Of a stretch of 64,000 bases of DNA, positions 26,740-36,309 are shown piece by piece (the first letter of the stretch is position 1; each line of letters starts with the position of its first letter). A model generated the notes under the pieces. It was not told where the DNA came from. It did no database searches and saw only the letters and a program-made list of their open reading frames with translations. Source of the stretch: CBCOTE01 sp965112965 (GTDB lineage Bacteria > Desulfobacterota > Desulfovibrionia > Desulfovibrionales > Desulfovibrionaceae); NCBI GenBank assembly GCA_965112965.1, contig CBCOTE010000007.1:71646-135645 (forward strand). Reading direction: 5' to 3'. Both the position numbers and the translations under genes were made by a program.

Positions 26740-27640
26740 TTTAACTTAGTACAAGATCAGAAGGCCTAAAGGACTTGCTACAGTTTGTAAAATCACAGAA
26801 CAGTCCTACTACCGTTGATGCAACAAGTATGGCGAACTCAAAAAAATAATTAAATCAGGCGGTAAAAAATGGAGTGGGAGAACAGCCGAATAAGATAATC
26901 CGTAAGGAGGTGCTCAGAGAAAACTTTTGAGTTTGACATATTGCCGTAAGTACATGGAGTATATAAAAAAAGTTTTCTAAGTTTTTTGAAATATGAATCT
27001 GCTGTATAGTCGACCAGTTTTGCTCCATTCAAAAAAATACCAGATGTAGGCGAATGTCGTAAACTGTGTATTAATTCGGTCGCTCATAGAGTATACCTGA
27101 GAAGTATGGCTAAGGATATCTTAAGGACAGTCTTTCTTCAGATCGAAGTCTGGTTACCTTTGGTTTAGTTATGGGTTATGCATCTAGCCAAGGCCTTACT
27201 AGTGTAACTATATATGGTTATATAATTTTATTGATGTTAGGATTTATGATAGCAAAATATAAAAATACCGATAATTATTTGTAGTTTTATGCGTAAGTAC
27301 TTGGCTCTTATGGTGGCCAGGACTATTCAATCAGGAAGGATGTTATAAAACATTTGGCGGAGTTGTTCATTAACCGATTGTCCCTGAATTATATACGTTC
27401 CGACAATAACCAAAACTTTACGATCAATTCCGTTTAGACGTGATTTTAATAGACTTAAAGTAAGATACTATTTTTTTTTGTTTCTGAAAGCCCCTGGAAA
27501 ATGGCTATAATAAGAGCTTTAATAGACAAGCTTTGCAAAACTACGTATAGCTCTTACCAAATATCGCTCGCCTATGACCGGAAGTTGCCCTTGCCCAAAT
27601 AGATAGAGACGAACTTGGTATTCAGCTTTATATATTATTG
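26740..27640 (+). mobile_element. Degenerate IS3-family insertion sequence (OrfA and OrfB relics)
   Basis: OrfA: LATVCKITEQSYYR, a stop, then CNKYGELK at about 26773-26840 corresponds to the helix-turn-helix of IS3 OrfA (typical ISEQTYYRWRKKYGGL); IIRKEVLRENF follows near 26890-26925. OrfB: IVDQFCSIQKN near 27005-27040, WLYNFIDVRIYDSK near 27210-27255, KHLAELFINR and YIRSDNNQNF near 27350-27420, and SPW then ENGYNKSFNRQ near 27490-27530. These match the DDE core in order but in three frames with several stops. The first Asp (YDF to YNF) and the last Glu (NESFN to NKSFN) are changed. The element is long dead. I could not define its ends. Confidence 0.8.
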
Positions 27641-28380
27641 AGTAAACGCTGGTGGGGCAGGCTATTTACGATGATGTTATTATACGTCGGTCCAGTAACA
27701 GTAGGTAGCCTGTTTTTTTGATGCGTAAAGAAGGATAAAAACGGCAAAAAACAATATTAATAGCCCCCCCGGCCTCAAGAGGTCGGGATATAGACGAAAC
27801 GTCTTACATCTATCGAATTGTAACACATAGGATCTATAATTACCGATTAAACATGACCTTAATCTCCATGTAAGTGCTAAAATATGATATCTCGTCGCTA
27901 AGACTAATATTAATACATGTCACGATAGATTCAAAAAATACCCGATATAGTTGCGGTATATAAAATGTATTGCAAACGCGACGATATCCTAACGAAAATA
28001 CTGTATCCTGACCAGCAAGGTTGCCGCTCCAACCAACGTTTTTACCTCAACCGTTAAGTTATATTTTAAACTATAACTATGACACAGATGTATCAATCTA
28101 CATGGATCATACGCAAAGCTAACTACGATTGGCAGGGCTAACTTGCCTGATCTTTGGAGTGTAACACGTTAGGCAGGACCATCATTAGACGTAATGGCAA
28201 CTAACTAGCTAAAAAAATATTTATTTTCAGGCCAAAAAAACTGCATAACTTATCAGAATAACGATATGACCGCCACCGGTCAACATAGTTGGCAACTATT
28301 CTGCTTAGACTTAATAGGCTATTAGTTGATTTCTAAAAAAAAGAGCCGGAATAAATGTAAAGCGGTCTAGCAAACGAAGT
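27641..28380. other. Eroded region between the IS3 relic and rpsT
   Basis: No intact gene. One plus-strand block near 27595-27715 (RDELGIQLYILLSKRWWGRL then a hydrophobic run) might be from a membrane protein or from the end of the IS element. A GC-rich hairpin lies at 27768-27787 (separate entry). Confidence 0.4.
27768..27787. repeat. GC-rich hairpin in eroded DNA
   Basis: CCCGGCCTC at 27768-27776 pairs with GAGGTCGGG at 27779-27787 with one G-T pair, leaving a tight loop. No T run follows. It stands out in very AT-rich surroundings and might be the remains of a terminator or a small RNA. Confidence 0.4.
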
Positions 28381-28644
28381 TTATTTCAGTTTATTAACGA
28401 CATAGGAAAGCCTTGATATTCGTCGAGCCGCATTCTTCCAATGAATGATTTTCTTAGTTGCAGCTTTATCAAGCATAGCCATGGCTTTCTGTAATGCTGT
28501 GACAGCATAATCTTTATTTTTAGTCTCAACGGCAATACGCACAGTCTTGAGAACATTCTTGATACGGGTCTTAACGGCACGATTACGCGCACGGGCTTTC
28601 AAACTCTGACGGTATCGCTTCACAGCGGATTTATGGTTAGCCAC
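28381..28644 (-). CDS. rpsT: 30S ribosomal protein S20
   Basis: The 87-residue, Lys/Arg-rich product begins MANHKSAVKRYRQSLKARAR and is a clear S20, a primary binder of 16S rRNA. The start codon is GTG (plus 28642-28644) with GAGGAG about 7 bases upstream. It has its own strong promoter at plus 28751-28780. It stands next to glyS-glyQ-recO as in Desulfovibrio. Confidence 0.96.
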   Translation of the reverse strand: MANHKSAVKRYRQSLKARARNRAVKTRIKNVLKTVRIAVETKNKDYAVTALQKAMAMLDKAATKKIIHWKNAARRISRLSYVVNKLK

Positions 28645-28750
28645 GATATATCTCCTCTATATTACGTCAACTATATTAGCTAACTCAGATATGCCTAAAC
28701 ATCAGTCTAGTAGTCTAAACCGTAGCGTACTACAGTTATTAACTGCATTA

Positions 28751-28780
28751 TTTATAATCGACTTACAAAAACTTTGTCAA
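28751..28780 (-). promoter_or_regulatory. Sigma-70 promoter for rpsT
   Basis: On the minus strand a perfect TTGACA (plus 28775-28780) is followed after 18 bases by TATAAA (plus 28751-28756). This predicts a leader of about 100 bases before the GTG start, long enough for the autoregulation known for S20, though I see no specific element. Confidence 0.6.
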
Positions 28781-28819
28781 GTCTCATAGCTGATTTTTTT
28801 TAACTCTGGTCCAAGCCTT

Positions 28820-30913
28820 CTAGATCTGCATGACATTGAAGTCCGCCAGCCGGACCAGGTAATCTGTGAAAAATTTGAGCAGGTCCAGCCGATTTCGACG
28901 CAAAGCCGGATCATCGCACATAACCATTACGCCGTTAAAAAAAGCGTCTACCGTAGGCTGCAGCTGGCGCAAAAAGCTAAAAAGCGACAAAAAGTCGTCA
29001 GCTTTCCACAACTGTACGAAGTTTTGGGCCAAATTCTCCAAGGCCGTAGCTAGTGCCTTATCCGGTACCTCGGCCAGTAATGCCGACTTCCAGTGCCCGT
29101 CTAGATCCTCGATATCAGTTTGCTTACGTATGATATTGGCGGCGCGCTTAAAAGTCAGAATAGCTTGAGTAAAATTTGGATCACGGCTCATGACTGCCAG
29201 AGCCTTAAGTCTCAGTCTAAGCCGCCGGATATCTGTCACATCCGCCCTGACTGCAGCCTCCACCACCAGGGTCTCGTAGCCTTGGCCACAAAAGAAACTA
29301 GTAAGTCGCTGAGTTAAAAAAAACATGAGTTTTTTCAGGGCCACGTCTGGAGTTAGTTTCCGGCATCGTTCACCATAACCCGACAGGGCCCGAAAAAATA
29401 ACTCTTGGACATCGAGTTGGAGGTCATATTCAAGGATAATACGACATATGCCCAGAACTGTCCGTCGCATGGCGTAAGGGTCAGCCGCGCCCGTGGGGAT
29501 CATATTTAGACAAAAACAACCAGCCATAGTATCAGCCTTGTCCGCCACAGCTAGGAGCGCCGCAACCAGAGTAGTCGGTACCGGACTATCCGGCCCAGTC
29601 GGCAGATAGTGCTCATATATAGCCTGGACTACAGCTTCGGTCTCGCCATAGTGACGGGCATAGATACCGCCCATGATACCTTGTAGCTCAGCAAACTCAC
29701 CTACCATATCCGAGACCAGATCAGCCTTAGCTAGTTCTCCAGCCCGCACTAGATCCGCGCGCTGATCCGGGGCCAGTGTATCAGCCAGCCAGTCACATAA
29801 GGCCGCTATGCGCCGTCCTTTATCTGCCATGCTGCCAAGGGGAGTCAAAAAAATGACCTGCTCTAGCCGAGACTGCCATTGGTCCATTGTGTAACTTAAA
29901 TCAGTTTTCCAGAAAAACCGTGCATCTTCCAGGCGAGCTTTGAGCACGCATTCCCAATCCTTGCGCACCAAGGCCTCAGCCTGGTCGTCTATGGGATCAA
30001 AATTAATTACACACAGGAAGTGCGGCATTAGGTTGCCCGAATTGTCCTCTATGCCAAAGCTTTTCTGATGCGACTCCATACTGGTCAGTAGCACTTCCCT
30101 TGGCAGCTCTAAGTAGGCTGGGTCAAAACTACCCAAAAGCGGCCGCGGCCATTCCACCAGGTTACACACCTCGTCTAATAGGCTGTCGGTCCATATTACT
30201 CGCCCTTTGGCTGCTTGGGCTAGGGTATCGCCGACAGCCAACACTATTTGTCGTCGCTCTACCGCATTAAGTATTACTTTACCTTGATTCCGCACTACCT
30301 CCTGATAGGCCGAGGCCGTATATATAGACCATGGGCCGGGGCCAAAAACACGATGGCCATAAGTCAAATTGCTCGAGGCCATCCCAGCAATCTCAAAAGG
30401 TACTACACAATCATCAAGCATGGCTAAAAGCCAACGGATAGGCCGACCAAATGAAAAGTTCCCTGAACCCCAACGCATGCGTTTAGGAAATGGTAACTTA
30501 ACCACAATTTTAGTGCAGATACCAGACAAAATATTGCCGGCCTCGACACCACCACGCATCTTACGCACCGCCACATAATCACCTTTTCCCGTGGTAGTAC
30601 GGAAAATATGACTAATGTCCATACCTTGCCCCCGTATAAAACCTATGGCGGCCTTAGTTGGGTTACCTGCGGCATCAAAGGCCACATCCGCGGATGGGCC
30701 AATGATAATCTCCTCACAGTAGGACTGCATTGCGGCTAGGCCCACTACCTCTACTGTCAAACGACGGGGGGTTGCAGCAGAAGTGAGAGCGACATAGTCC
30801 AATCCAGCCTCGGACAGGCTTGAAGCAAATAAATCTCGCAGGTCTTGGGTCAGACGGGACAAAAAACGGGCCGGAATTTCCTCAGTCCCGATCTCGAGCA
30901 CAAACCAGGGCAT
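28820..30913 (-). CDS. glyS: Glycyl-tRNA synthetase beta subunit
   Basis: GlyS is the tRNA-binding subunit of the alpha2beta2 bacterial glycyl-tRNA synthetase. It opens with VLEIGTEEIPARFL, contains GPSADVAFDAAGNPTKAAIG, KRMRWGSGNFSFGRPIRWLL and ALADKAD-like LLAVADKADTMAGCF, and ends with the anticodon-binding part. At 697 aa it is full length. GGAGGA precedes the ATG. It lies 36 bases after glyQ on the same strand. Confidence 0.97.
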   Translation of the reverse strand: MPWFVLEIGTEEIPARFLSRLTQDLRDLFASSLSEAGLDYVALTSAATPRRLTVEVVGLAAMQSYCEEIIIGPSADVAFDAAGNPTKAAIGFIRGQGMDISHIFRTTTGKGDYVAVRKMRGGVEAGNILSGICTKIVVKLPFPKRMRWGSGNFSFGRPIRWLLAMLDDCVVPFEIAGMASSNLTYGHRVFGPGPWSIYTASAYQEVVRNQGKVILNAVERRQIVLAVGDTLAQAAKGRVIWTDSLLDEVCNLVEWPRPLLGSFDPAYLELPREVLLTSMESHQKSFGIEDNSGNLMPHFLCVINFDPIDDQAEALVRKDWECVLKARLEDARFFWKTDLSYTMDQWQSRLEQVIFLTPLGSMADKGRRIAALCDWLADTLAPDQRADLVRAGELAKADLVSDMVGEFAELQGIMGGIYARHYGETEAVVQAIYEHYLPTGPDSPVPTTLVAALLAVADKADTMAGCFCLNMIPTGAADPYAMRRTVLGICRIILEYDLQLDVQELFFRALSGYGERCRKLTPDVALKKLMFFLTQRLTSFFCGQGYETLVVEAAVRADVTDIRRLRLRLKALAVMSRDPNFTQAILTFKRAANIIRKQTDIEDLDGHWKSALLAEVPDKALATALENLAQNFVQLWKADDFLSLFSFLRQLQPTVDAFFNGVMVMCDDPALRRNRLDLLKFFTDYLVRLADFNVMQI

Positions 30914-30949
30914 GACGTTATTCCTCCATAGCTTTGCAAAACGGATAGC

Positions 30950-31795
30950 CTAGACTGCACGCTGAGCTACATAAAGTACAGCCACGGCCGAAACTAAGGC
31001 ACATACGCGGCTAATATAACCGGTACGCTCAGTTATAGAAATGGCCTTTCTTGCCTGGAGTAAGTTAAAGGTGTGCGAACATTTTAGGCAATAATCATAG
31101 GCTGGCCAAAGCAGATTCTGTTCGCACAGTCGTTGAGACTCGGCCTCGTAAGCCGCAAAGGCAGCCAGGAGCATCTGCGGATTAGCGGCCTCAAAATTGT
31201 ATATAGACTGTTCTACTTCAGCCCGATAGTGCACTTGACCGTAGGTCACTCGATCGTTCCACATGAGATCGTAAACCGACTCTTTGTCTTGTAAATGCAT
31301 AGAAATACGTTCAAGCCCGTAGGTAATTTCTACACTCACTGGGGAAAGGTCAATACCGCCAACCTGCTGGAAATAAGTGAATTGAGTAATTTCCATACCA
31401 TTGAGCCAAATCTCCCACCCCATACCCCAGGCGCCTAGAGTTGGTGATTCCCAGTTGTCCTCCACAAAACGAATGTCGTAAATGCGCTGGTCGATGCCTA
31501 AAGCGACCAGACTATCAAGGTATAGACACTGAACATTATCCGGGGAGGGCTTTAGAATAACTTGGAACTGGTAATAATGCTGTAGGCGATTGGAATTTTT
31601 CCCATAGCGGCCGTCTGTAGGTCGTCGCGAAGGCTCCACATATGCCACGTTCCATGGTTCTTTGCCAAAGACGCGCAGGAAAGTAGCCGGATTAAAAGTA
31701 CCGGCGCCGACCTCCAAGTCGTAGGGCTGCTGTATGATACAACCAGCCTTGGCCCAATAGCTCTGCAACGTCATGATTACGTCTTGAAAATACAT
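30950..31795 (-). CDS. glyQ: Glycyl-tRNA synthetase alpha subunit
   Basis: GlyQ is the catalytic subunit. The class II motifs are visible: MTLQSYWAKAGCIIQQPYD, GAGTFNPATFLRVFG, YVEPSRRPTDGRYG and HYYQFQVILKPSP. At 281 aa it is some 10-20 residues shorter at the C-terminus than many relatives, but all catalytic parts are present. GAGGAG precedes the ATG. The recO-glyQ-glyS order is that of Desulfovibrio. Confidence 0.97.
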   Translation of the reverse strand: MYFQDVIMTLQSYWAKAGCIIQQPYDLEVGAGTFNPATFLRVFGKEPWNVAYVEPSRRPTDGRYGKNSNRLQHYYQFQVILKPSPDNVQCLYLDSLVALGIDQRIYDIRFVEDNWESPTLGAWGMGWEIWLNGMEITQFTYFQQVGGIDLSPVSVEITYGLERISMHLQDKESVYDLMWNDRVTYGQVHYRAEVEQSIYNFEAANPQMLLAAFAAYEAESQRLCEQNLLWPAYDYCLKCSHTFNLLQARKAISITERTGYISRVCALVSAVAVLYVAQRAV

Positions 31796-31827
31796 ATGGC
31801 TCTCCTCGGAGAGGCCAGTTCTCCGAA

Positions 31828-32706
31828 TTAAACGCGTATCAGACGCCCCTTATCCCAGGCCAGACCCATATGGAACTCTATAAAATGATCGATGAGCGCG
31901 GCGCACTCTCGGCGGACGGTTGGAATAAGCCGTAACCGTGACCACAGTGACGGTGGCTCATGCCGGATAAAACGCAAGGTCGCCAACGATCCAGGGCTCA
32001 CAGCAAGGGTCCGGCAATGGATTGAAAAACTTCCGGCAAGACTGGCCACACAGTCCGGACAAAGCATTCGGCCTTGCTCGATCGCGAAGCGACCGATGAC
32101 AAATGGATCTTCAGAATTGATACTTGCTGCAGGAATGTCGCCACTTCCCCAGCCTACACTCCCGACCTCGCTATCATTTTCCAATATTGTCCAGTCCGGC
32201 AGTAGGAACCGGCCGCATTCCAAGCAGCAATCCAACTCCGGCGCGAACCCGAGCTCAAAGGCTAGTCGGACCCGGAACCACATGGGCACCAAGGTCATAA
32301 AATTCGCTCCGTACTTGGAGGTCGGCATGACATCTAACGCGTTCATAGTTTCTAGCAACAAGCGAAAAATCGTCATCGCCCCTTCAGACCCCTGCCCCAC
32401 AGCTTCAGTGAAACGGCAACAACTAAGAGCCGGCATGCCACGCTGCCAGTCAGCTCTAAGTTGCGGCCAATTACGAACAAATATTCCATCTTTAAGAATT
32501 AGATAATCTCCCGTACGGTTCGGTTTAACCCGAAAGAGCACGTGGTTCAGTACATCGAGACAACCACTGAAGCGGCGCCGACTATGGGCGCCGCCAAAGG
32601 CAAAAGCTGTGGCTACGCCACGGGACGACGAAAAAAAACGAACCCATACATCTGCTTCCCGGAATCGTCCTATTTGCAGGACCAAGGCCTGTTCAGTAAC
32701 TTCCAT
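31828..32706 (-). CDS. recO: DNA repair protein RecO
   Basis: RecO loads RecA on gapped DNA together with RecR. The N-terminal OB fold (EQALVLQIGRFREADVWVRF, then FGGAHSRRRFSG) is followed by the helical part with a zinc site made from CCLECG near residue 155 and CPDC near residue 230. At 292 aa it is within range. It starts 6 bases after the upstream HTH gene, with no ribosome site of its own, so translation is probably coupled. Keeping recO suggests that the RecFOR route is still in use. Confidence 0.9.
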   Translation of the reverse strand: MEVTEQALVLQIGRFREADVWVRFFSSSRGVATAFAFGGAHSRRRFSGCLDVLNHVLFRVKPNRTGDYLILKDGIFVRNWPQLRADWQRGMPALSCCRFTEAVGQGSEGAMTIFRLLLETMNALDVMPTSKYGANFMTLVPMWFRVRLAFELGFAPELDCCLECGRFLLPDWTILENDSEVGSVGWGSGDIPAASINSEDPFVIGRFAIEQGRMLCPDCVASLAGSFSIHCRTLAVSPGSLATLRFIRHEPPSLWSRLRLIPTVRRECAALIDHFIEFHMGLAWDKGRLIRV

Positions 32707-32712
32707 AAAAAA

Positions 32713-33936
32713 TTAGCCTTCGGACCTGGATTTATTTTTAGGTGGGAAGGTTAGTTCCTTAGCCGAACCTGAAGCGTACCGGATAGGATAGTGCTTCCCG
32801 TCAAAAACCAGCTTAACACCGCCAGCATTTCTTAACCACACCTTGAGAGTTTTAGTAAACTTGACCGAAGCCTGCTGCCCGACCTGGAGGTAAAAATCAC
32901 GGCGCACTACACTATCCACAATAGTCTCGACCCACCCCGTCTCTACGGCATGTAACTCGAGCAAATGATGTCCATTAGCCTCACCTGGGTCAACCGGTAG
33001 CGGAGGCAAAGAATCCTCGGCCACGGCCTGGAAGATAGCGGAGCTAGATGGCCTGGCAATTAAAGCCTCCTCTTGGGCAATATCCATGGCCGGCTCTCTT
33101 TTTGGAGTCTGAGCCATGAGCTTTATCGCCTCATAATCTACTTCAGTTGACCCAATCGCTGGAAGTGGTATCCCCACTTTGCTAGGCTCAACAGAAAAAG
33201 ACTGGGCAGATGTTACTGCTGCTAGCTTGCTCTCAACCTTTGGCTCTAACTGAGACACAATTTTAGATTCGTGCTTGATCTCTTCCCGTGTTTCTAATTT
33301 CTGTAGCTCGACCTTGTTGGCCACATCCAGCCTAGCTAACGACATAATATTCGTCTTGTTGTGGCCGAGATGAGCTACTGGTTGGCGAGTGCCGGCAGTC
33401 TGCTCCTCGATCGCTGAGGGCTGCGGAAGCACTATACGATCGGATGGAGAGGCAATGCGGACAGGCCCCTTGCCCAGCTGTTCCACTCTAGGCCGTGAAA
33501 AGCGTTGGGCAATAGGACCGACAAAAAACCAAACAAGAGCCGAGACCGACGCCATGACAAGACAAGCGGCCACAGCGATAATCCAGATTTCCACTTCGCG
33601 GCCACCTTTTTTTGTTTTAACGCTTCCGGAACTGACACATGTAGTGGTTAAACTATTCACGGCTTCGTCCAACCGGCCCAGCCCAGACAAGGTTTCATCA
33701 GAACAAAAGGCTGAAGCCAGCCGGGTTAATTCCCGACTGTCCAGCCCGAGGACGGCTGCATAGGCTGCAATAAATCCTTTGACGTAGACGAGATGGGGTA
33801 AGTCGGCACTCACCCCCTCTTCCAGCGCCTCCAGACTACGGCGACCGATCTTGGTCGTCCGCATAACCTCATCTACGGATAAACCTTGTCGTAGACGTTC
33901 ATGGCGCAATATCTCGCCCACTTCCTGCAACGACAT
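32713..33936 (-). CDS. RodZ-like helix-turn-helix membrane protein
   Basis: The N-terminal ~75 residues form an HTH_25 domain (VGEILRHERLRQGLSVDEVM, then KIGRRSLEALEEG). A single membrane segment follows at about residues 117-139 (WIIAVAACLVMASVSALVWF), then a long Glu/Lys-rich linker with little constraint, and a C-terminal domain of the DUF4115 type (EIVDSV...FYLQVGQQASVKF, KVWLRNAGGVKLVFDGK). This is the RodZ layout; RodZ links the MreB cytoskeleton to cell shape. The ribosome site GGGAGAAG is strong. 407 aa. Confidence 0.85.
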   Translation of the reverse strand: MSLQEVGEILRHERLRQGLSVDEVMRTTKIGRRSLEALEEGVSADLPHLVYVKGFIAAYAAVLGLDSRELTRLASAFCSDETLSGLGRLDEAVNSLTTTCVSSGSVKTKKGGREVEIWIIAVAACLVMASVSALVWFFVGPIAQRFSRPRVEQLGKGPVRIASPSDRIVLPQPSAIEEQTAGTRQPVAHLGHNKTNIMSLARLDVANKVELQKLETREEIKHESKIVSQLEPKVESKLAAVTSAQSFSVEPSKVGIPLPAIGSTEVDYEAIKLMAQTPKREPAMDIAQEEALIARPSSSAIFQAVAEDSLPPLPVDPGEANGHHLLELHAVETGWVETIVDSVVRRDFYLQVGQQASVKFTKTLKVWLRNAGGVKLVFDGKHYPIRYASGSAKELTFPPKNKSRSEG

Positions 33937-34010
33937 GTGCTTCTCCCATGTGCCCGACCGGCCGCGGTCTGGACCTCTTCTGGCGACAACCAGTTTCTAC
34001 TGGCCGATGG

Positions 34011-35033
34011 TTAATCTGGGTTGATCTTGATCACAGCCTTTCTACGGAGCTTCTCCGTGTATTCTCTTAAGCGTTCCTCAAGTTTAGCCTCATAAATCTT
34101 TTTCATAATTTCTTGCTTGACAAGCTCGAAATCTTGACCATCACCAAACTCGCTGCTAGCGACATCATCAGTATTAACTACGCGTACAAAAGCATCCTTA
34201 CCCTCCAATTTGAAGGGTTTAGATAAGTCCCCTTCCTTTAGCCCATTTAAAGCTTGTTGGAGTTCTAACCCCAAGTCTTTTAGAACAAAAACGCCAATGT
34301 CACCACCTTTATCTGCCTTCGGCCCCACAGAGTATTTTCTTGCGGCTTCAGTAAAGGATATTTTTTTTGACTTAATAAGCCGTATAATCTCTATTGGTTT
34401 TTGACTCGACGGCAGCATGATGAGTTCTAGATGTAAATTACTTTTCAGATCTGAAAAATTTTTCTGCGAATTGGCCTCAAAATACTTACGGGCCTCATCC
34501 TCAGTGGCCACCACCTTCTTATTCACCATATAGCCCATAAGTCTACTTTTAAGCAGCTGCTGGCGTATCATGGTAGCGTACTCATTGCGTGTCATCTTTT
34601 CAAGGGCAAGCTTACCATGAAACATCTCATTGGTAAGGTTTTGGCGTTCTTTAATATCCCGGATAACGCCCTCCACGTCGGCATCGGTTACTATGACCTT
34701 AAGCCTTTCAGCTTCTTCAATAATTACGATGTCATCAATCATAGACTGAAGTATTTGGTGGCGATATTGCTCGACCGTATGGGCATACTGAACCGGCAAC
34801 ACCAATTGCGCGTTCATCTTTTCGAACATCGACTTGAGCCGTTTGTTCAAATCCGAAAGGGTGATAATCTTGCCGTTGACCGTAGCTACGATGCGATCGA
34901 TAATTTCCTTAGCCATGGCCTGTCCGGCCAGGGCCAGAAATATAACTAAAACCGAAATGAACAGATTTCTGCCTAGTATTAGGCGTTTATGCAACGGCTT
35001 GCACATTAGATAGCGCTCCATAATGCAATCCAT
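34011..35033 (-). CDS. SurA-type periplasmic peptidyl-prolyl isomerase/chaperone
   Basis: A signal peptide (NLFISVLVIFLALAGQAMA) precedes the SurA N-terminal domain IIDRIVATVNGKIITLSDL. A parvulin domain (SFTEAARKYSVGPKADKGGD, then FVLKDLGLELQQAL) follows. Such proteins escort outer-membrane proteins to the BAM complex. The first ATG is at 35033. The third in-frame ATG (codon 10) has GGAG at better spacing and gives a more usual signal peptide, so the true start may be there. It forms a row with a second SurA-like lipoprotein and mfd. Confidence 0.88.
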   Translation of the reverse strand: MDCIMERYLMCKPLHKRLILGRNLFISVLVIFLALAGQAMAKEIIDRIVATVNGKIITLSDLNKRLKSMFEKMNAQLVLPVQYAHTVEQYRHQILQSMIDDIVIIEEAERLKVIVTDADVEGVIRDIKERQNLTNEMFHGKLALEKMTRNEYATMIRQQLLKSRLMGYMVNKKVVATEDEARKYFEANSQKNFSDLKSNLHLELIMLPSSQKPIEIIRLIKSKKISFTEAARKYSVGPKADKGGDIGVFVLKDLGLELQQALNGLKEGDLSKPFKLEGKDAFVRVVNTDDVASSEFGDGQDFELVKQEIMKKIYEAKLEERLREYTEKLRRKAVIKINPD

Positions 35034-35141
35034 TTAAGAAAAAACTGCCAAAACGGCAGCATTTTTTTAGACGATTACATGCTTTTTCCCAAATGGGCAA
35101 GCGTGTCTCTATGGGCAGTCACCCGATCCTGAGGCATCTAA

Positions 35142-36236
35142 TCAAGGGAGTATATTCACATTTCCTACAGTACCGTTATCATCGACATCTTTACCATCGT
35201 TCTCAATCAGTTCCATAGCCCCTTCTTCAATTTGGTTAGCGGATTCAACCATCTCCTCTCCTTCCTCTGCCTGGCCTGGAATCAGCTGCTCATGGATACG
35301 CACGTCGCTCTCAACCAACGCGGCCCTCAGCCAGTCTTCAAAGGCTTGGCGAACCTGCTGCTCCATTGGTATGTGTTCAGCCTGAACGTAAGAATCGTAT
35401 GGATAAACAAAAATCTCATGAAACTTTTCTAGGAGTACCAGCGCCTCAAATCCGTCTTTGGCTGTCATGATGGACGACGACTGCCCGGGCTGTAAAGAAG
35501 CCAAAATTTTACGCCAGGCCGGCAAAATACGCTCTACAGGCAGAACAAATTCCTGTTGGGACGTCCGCACAGTTAAGTTGATCTGCGCGTCTTTGCCAAC
35601 ATTGGCTGACTCGACAACGACGCCATGCCCCTTATAGCTCTCCACCGCTATATCTAGATCCTTACGGTCAGGACTACTCAGCACAACAAAGCGCCAACGA
35701 TCAGGTTGTTGAAGTTTTTTCTTGTGAGTCAAAAAAAAAGCCTCACCTTCTCGGAAACCTAAGTCTGCCTTGAGCTGCAATACCCGGACGCGCAGTTTCT
35801 CCAAGGCCACAGAACCACTGAGTTGCTCACGCCAAGAAGTCAAGTCCAAGAACTCATCTTCCAGCATACGCTCAAAAATACCCTTGGGATAATCAGCCCT
35901 GATACGAGCTTCGGCCTGATTAAGCTCTTCCTCAGTGACTGCCAGACCCCGACGATTCAAGTCCTGACGTACTAGCTCCTGTATGATGAGCTCCGCGAGC
36001 ACCAAACCGTACTCTTCCTTTAGTCGGCTCACTGAGGGAAAAGTCGGGGTTGCCCAACACAGCTGGGTTAAATCATAGCGAGACTGGAGTTGTCGCAGGG
36101 TGATGGGTGTACCATTCACCCGAGCCACTACACCGGGCTGCTCCGGATAGTTACAGCCCGGGATGCACCAGAGCAATAAGAGCAGGACAGGAAGTCTGAG
36201 GCGCAGCCGTGTCGCTATGTATCGTTCTGTATTCAT
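35142..36236 (-). CDS. SurA-N domain lipoprotein (peptidyl-prolyl isomerase family)
   Basis: A lipoprotein signal (RLPVLLLLLWCIPGC) ends in Cys at the lipobox, followed by VVARVNGTPITLRQLQSRYD, the start typical for SurA/PpiC folding factors, and long helices. The parvulin domain is hard to see, so it may act as a chaperone only. The last 50 residues are very acidic (EEGEEMVESANQIEEGAMEL). 364 aa. It lies between mfd and the other SurA-like gene, suggesting a shared envelope role. Confidence 0.82.
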   Translation of the reverse strand: MNTERYIATRLRLRLPVLLLLLWCIPGCNYPEQPGVVARVNGTPITLRQLQSRYDLTQLCWATPTFPSVSRLKEEYGLVLAELIIQELVRQDLNRRGLAVTEEELNQAEARIRADYPKGIFERMLEDEFLDLTSWREQLSGSVALEKLRVRVLQLKADLGFREGEAFFLTHKKKLQQPDRWRFVVLSSPDRKDLDIAVESYKGHGVVVESANVGKDAQINLTVRTSQQEFVLPVERILPAWRKILASLQPGQSSSIMTAKDGFEALVLLEKFHEIFVYPYDSYVQAEHIPMEQQVRQAFEDWLRAALVESDVRIHEQLIPGQAEEGEEMVESANQIEEGAMELIENDGKDVDDNGTVGNVNILP

Positions 36237-36309
36237 TATTATTTTTTTTTATTGGTTGTACCCACATCAATATGGACGGACTCCTTGACTGGCAGGACCG
36301 GACAATCCT

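Noticed and set aside
26850..27032. 60-codon minus-strand frame
   Set aside because: It lies opposite the IS3 OrfA/OrfB relic and is a shadow of it.
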